DNA from: Candidatus Poseidoniaceae archaeon
GTDB taxonomy: Archaea > Thermoplasmatota > Poseidoniia > Poseidoniales > Poseidoniaceae
Reading direction: 5' to 3'
DNA: 8,086 nt
Assembly: GCA_029250305.1 (NCBI GenBank)
Contig: JAQXFM010000192.1
Coordinates: forward strand, 1 to 8,086
A program made the position numbers and the translations under genes. Positions 6,768-8,086 of the stretch are shown piece after piece. How positions within the stretch are numbered: the stretch's first letter is position 1; each line of letters begins with the position of its first letter. The notes beneath the pieces are model-generated. The model saw only the letters and a list, made by a program, of their open reading frames with translations. It did no database searches and was not told the origin of the DNA.

Positions 6768-7790
6768 TCACCTAATTGTGGTCGCCTTTACGCCCAAGCC
6801 CAATGATTGGAGTGCTTGTGAGATCGTGGTGACTTCGCTGTCTGTGAGGGGCTCCTCCAATCGTCTTGGAAGCACAGCTAAGGAGACGCCAAGCATGCAC
6901 AGCCGCACGTAGACCCTTGAGTGTAAATCCAACGTACGCAGTTGATCCATCACTTTCGAGTTTAGTGCAGACCGAGCAGGTTCTTCCATTAACTTCGAGG
7001 CCTGAGCAAATGTTCTGGATTGAAGCATCAAATCACTCCATGCATTTGGGCCCCAGTCATTCAGTCGAAGGGTTCGAACCGCTTTCTCACCAGCCGCAGA
7101 AATTGACAGTTGCCATTGTTGATCGTCAATGTAATTCGAGGTATGGCGGGCTTCATCGGGTTTCCAAACGAGGAGCACAGGTTGTGATGCCTCGAAGCCA
7201 ATTGCTTGGCCACCGGAGCCCGGCGCACCAGCCTCTGTGCGCAACTCAACCCCGCCCGCAGCGATGCCGAGTACATCTCCGAGACCACCGCTATGAAGGC
7301 GCTCGATTCGATGGGCGATTCGCAAGTATTGGTCATCACGGCCCACTTTCGTGTGGGCATGAAAGGCTCTGGCCACTGCGACAAGACCGGCAGCTGACAT
7401 GCCGAATCCCTGGCTGACCGGCAGCGAGAGAACGACCGATAAATTGAACGAGTCTTCTCGTTTTACCAACCTCGAATCACGCAACGCCTCGAAGAGATCG
7501 GTGTAGAGGCTCAAGGAATGCTCAATTTTTGTTCCATCCATGGCGGTGACATCAACCTCAAGCACTCCATCTTCGATATCCTTGGGCACCTCGTCGAGCG
7601 AAGACCCTTGAGAGATGTAACGTGGGGCAGAGGCTTGGTTGGTGCCGGTGTGTTCGAGGGTGACCTCAACACCGTCAATTACGTTGAACCCAGCACCCCT
7701 GCTTCCTTGGAAACGAGCAAGCCGTGCGTCTTTCCAGATGGAAAAGATGAGCGTGATATGGCCGCCACACTTGACAGTTAGCGGGTCCAT
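6768..7790 (-). CDS. pok: Pantoate kinase (archaeal GHMP-family)
   Basis: 340 residues from ATG at 7790. In the archaeal CoA pathway this enzyme uses ATP to phosphorylate pantoate to 4-phosphopantoate, which phosphopantothenate synthetase then joins to beta-alanine; it acts in the cytoplasm. Visible family marks: GHIT at 10-13 near the N-terminus; GSRGAG at 29-34; the glycine-rich ATP loop PVSQGFGMSAAG at 124-135; AHRIE at 159-163 followed by GGLGDV at 168-173 and a GG pair at 179-180; and a C-terminal MLGVSLAVLP segment (299-308) matching the third GHMP motif. Some positions differ from the usual family pattern: GM rather than GT in the ATP loop, and GGLGDV rather than TGLGDV. It is somewhat longer than the roughly 300 residues I expect. 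Its stop lies one base from the convergent nuclease stop. No synthetase gene is in the window. The other reading would be a different GHMP kinase, but the GHIT start and GLGDV favour pantoate kinase. Confidence 0.87.
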   Translation of the reverse strand: MDPLTVKCGGHITLIFSIWKDARLARFQGSRGAGFNVIDGVEVTLEHTGTNQASAPRYISQGSSLDEVPKDIEDGVLEVDVTAMDGTKIEHSLSLYTDLFEALRDSRLVKREDSFNLSVVLSLPVSQGFGMSAAGLVAVARAFHAHTKVGRDDQYLRIAHRIERLHSGGLGDVLGIAAGGVELRTEAGAPGSGGQAIGFEASQPVLLVWKPDEARHTSNYIDDQQWQLSISAAGEKAVRTLRLNDWGPNAWSDLMLQSRTFAQASKLMEEPARSALNSKVMDQLRTLDLHSRVYVRLCMLGVSLAVLPRRLEEPLTDSEVTTISQALQSLGLGVKATTIR

Positions 7791-7795
7791 GTTGA

Positions 7796-7822
7796 GCGCT
7801 TCAAGGCTCAGAACTTGAACGC
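7796..7822. promoter_or_regulatory. Inverted repeat just upstream of the pantoate kinase start
   Basis: Arms GCGCTTCAAG (7796-7805) and CTTGAACGC (7814-7822) pair with one bulged base around an 8-nt spacer. The element lies 6 to 32 nt upstream of the ATG at 7790, where a leaderless archaeal promoter would have its core. It could be an operator or a 5' leader hairpin. No clear TATA box is visible here, so the promoter itself is not assigned. Confidence 0.4.
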
Positions 7823-7892
7823 TTGGGCGTCAGTTGTCTCAAAGGGTGTTGGTTGGAACAGCGCCACAGGCGTTGTCGAAGGCGTTTCACAG

Positions 7893-7914
7893 CTTCCGCT
7901 TAATGTGGCGGAAG
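7893..7914 (-). terminator. Hairpin downstream of the TM2-domain gene, possible transcript end
   Basis: CTTCCGC (7893-7899) and GCGGAAG (7908-7914) form a perfect 7-bp stem with an 8-nt loop, about 18 nt beyond the TM2 gene stop on the minus strand. No strong T tract follows on that strand, so termination is only one possibility; RNA processing or a binding site is equally open. Apart from this and the inverted repeat at 7796-7822, I see nothing in 7791-7932. Confidence 0.35.
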
Positions 7915-7932
7915 TCTAGGACGATGGTCCGC

Positions 7933-8086
7933 TCAAACGAGAGGGTTGCCGTCAGAGTCGGTGGTCTTGCCCATGATGATCAAGATGGATTGCACGAATG
8001 CCCATGGGAGGCTCACGAGGGCACCAATGAAGGTGATGGTCAGGACGAGTTGTGCGATGCCCATCCCGGTCTTGCCGAGATAGAAG
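7933..8086 (-). CDS. TM2-domain membrane protein (C-terminal fragment; start beyond window)
   Basis: An open frame enters from the right edge and ends at TGA 7933-7935, giving 50 complete codons. It begins FYLGKTGMGIAQL, the hallmark of the TM2 domain (usually preceded by G-x-H-R), followed by a hydrophobic segment and W-A-F-V-Q-SILIIMG, which matches the second membrane helix. The usual Asp after W-x-x-x is Gln here. The tail TTDSDGNPLV is short and hydrophilic. The first helix and the start codon lie outside the window. TM2 proteins are small membrane proteins whose archaeal role is not settled. It is upstream of pantoate kinase on the same strand with a 142-bp gap holding two inverted repeats, so co-transcription is uncertain. 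Confidence 0.85.
   Translation of the reverse strand, partial: FYLGKTGMGIAQLVLTITFIGALVSLPWAFVQSILIIMGKTTDSDGNPLV

Noticed and set aside
6318..6806. Plus-strand frame of 162 residues in the nuclease gene
   Set aside because: It overlaps the PD-(D/E)XK domain in another frame; the domain motifs are all in the other reading.
6866..7417. Plus-strand frame of 183 residues opposite pantoate kinase
   Set aside because: Antisense to a clear GHMP kinase with all expected motifs.
7791..7932. Possible tRNA or small RNA gene in the gap
   Set aside because: I could not find a cloverleaf or a GTTCRANNC-type T-arm on either strand; only two inverted repeats are present.

Overview
The window most likely comes from an uncultured planktonic archaeon of the Thermoplasmatota, probably the Marine Group II / Poseidoniales type. 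The reasons are: an archaeal-type pantoate kinase (a GHMP kinase used in archaeal CoA synthesis), two large acidic secreted proteins with thrombospondin type-3 repeats and a single C-terminal membrane anchor, a TATA-like box placed for leaderless transcription, and a TPD-family PD-(D/E)XK nuclease of the CDIN1 kind. The taxon is inferred from gene content and was not tested by any search.

Layout. Positions 1-5017 hold two genes on the minus strand. The 900-residue protein at 2315-5017 has a signal peptide, WAWA/GG beta-propeller-like repeats, a Cys-containing Asp-rich type-3 repeat stalk, and a transmembrane anchor. Downstream of it, the gene at 1-2244 (cut by the left edge) has a signal peptide, a choice-of-anchor V / Reeler-like domain with a CxCH motif, an Ig/cadherin-like domain, a Cys-free type-3 repeat stalk, a transmembrane anchor and a cytoplasmic tail. 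The first 2.2 kb is therefore one long coding region even though its reading frame is open at the window edge.

Positions 5102-6766 hold two plus-strand genes in the same reading frame: a Trp-rich protein of unknown function and a helix-turn-helix plus PD-(D/E)XK nuclease with a basic Arg/Gly-rich N-terminus. Only a TGA stop and a 39-nt gap with a compact hairpin separate them, so they are probably co-transcribed.

Positions 6768-8086 return to the minus strand: pantoate kinase, ending one base from the nuclease stop codon, and the C-terminal part of a TM2-domain membrane protein cut by the right edge. No RNA gene, CRISPR array, insertion sequence or prophage was seen. The two surface proteins form one functional theme (cell-surface Ca2+-stiffened stalks), the plus-strand pair a second (DNA processing), and pantoate kinase is housekeeping metabolism. 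The most interesting items are the archaeal CDIN1-like nuclease with its unknown partner, and the paired surface proteins with opposite cysteine content.
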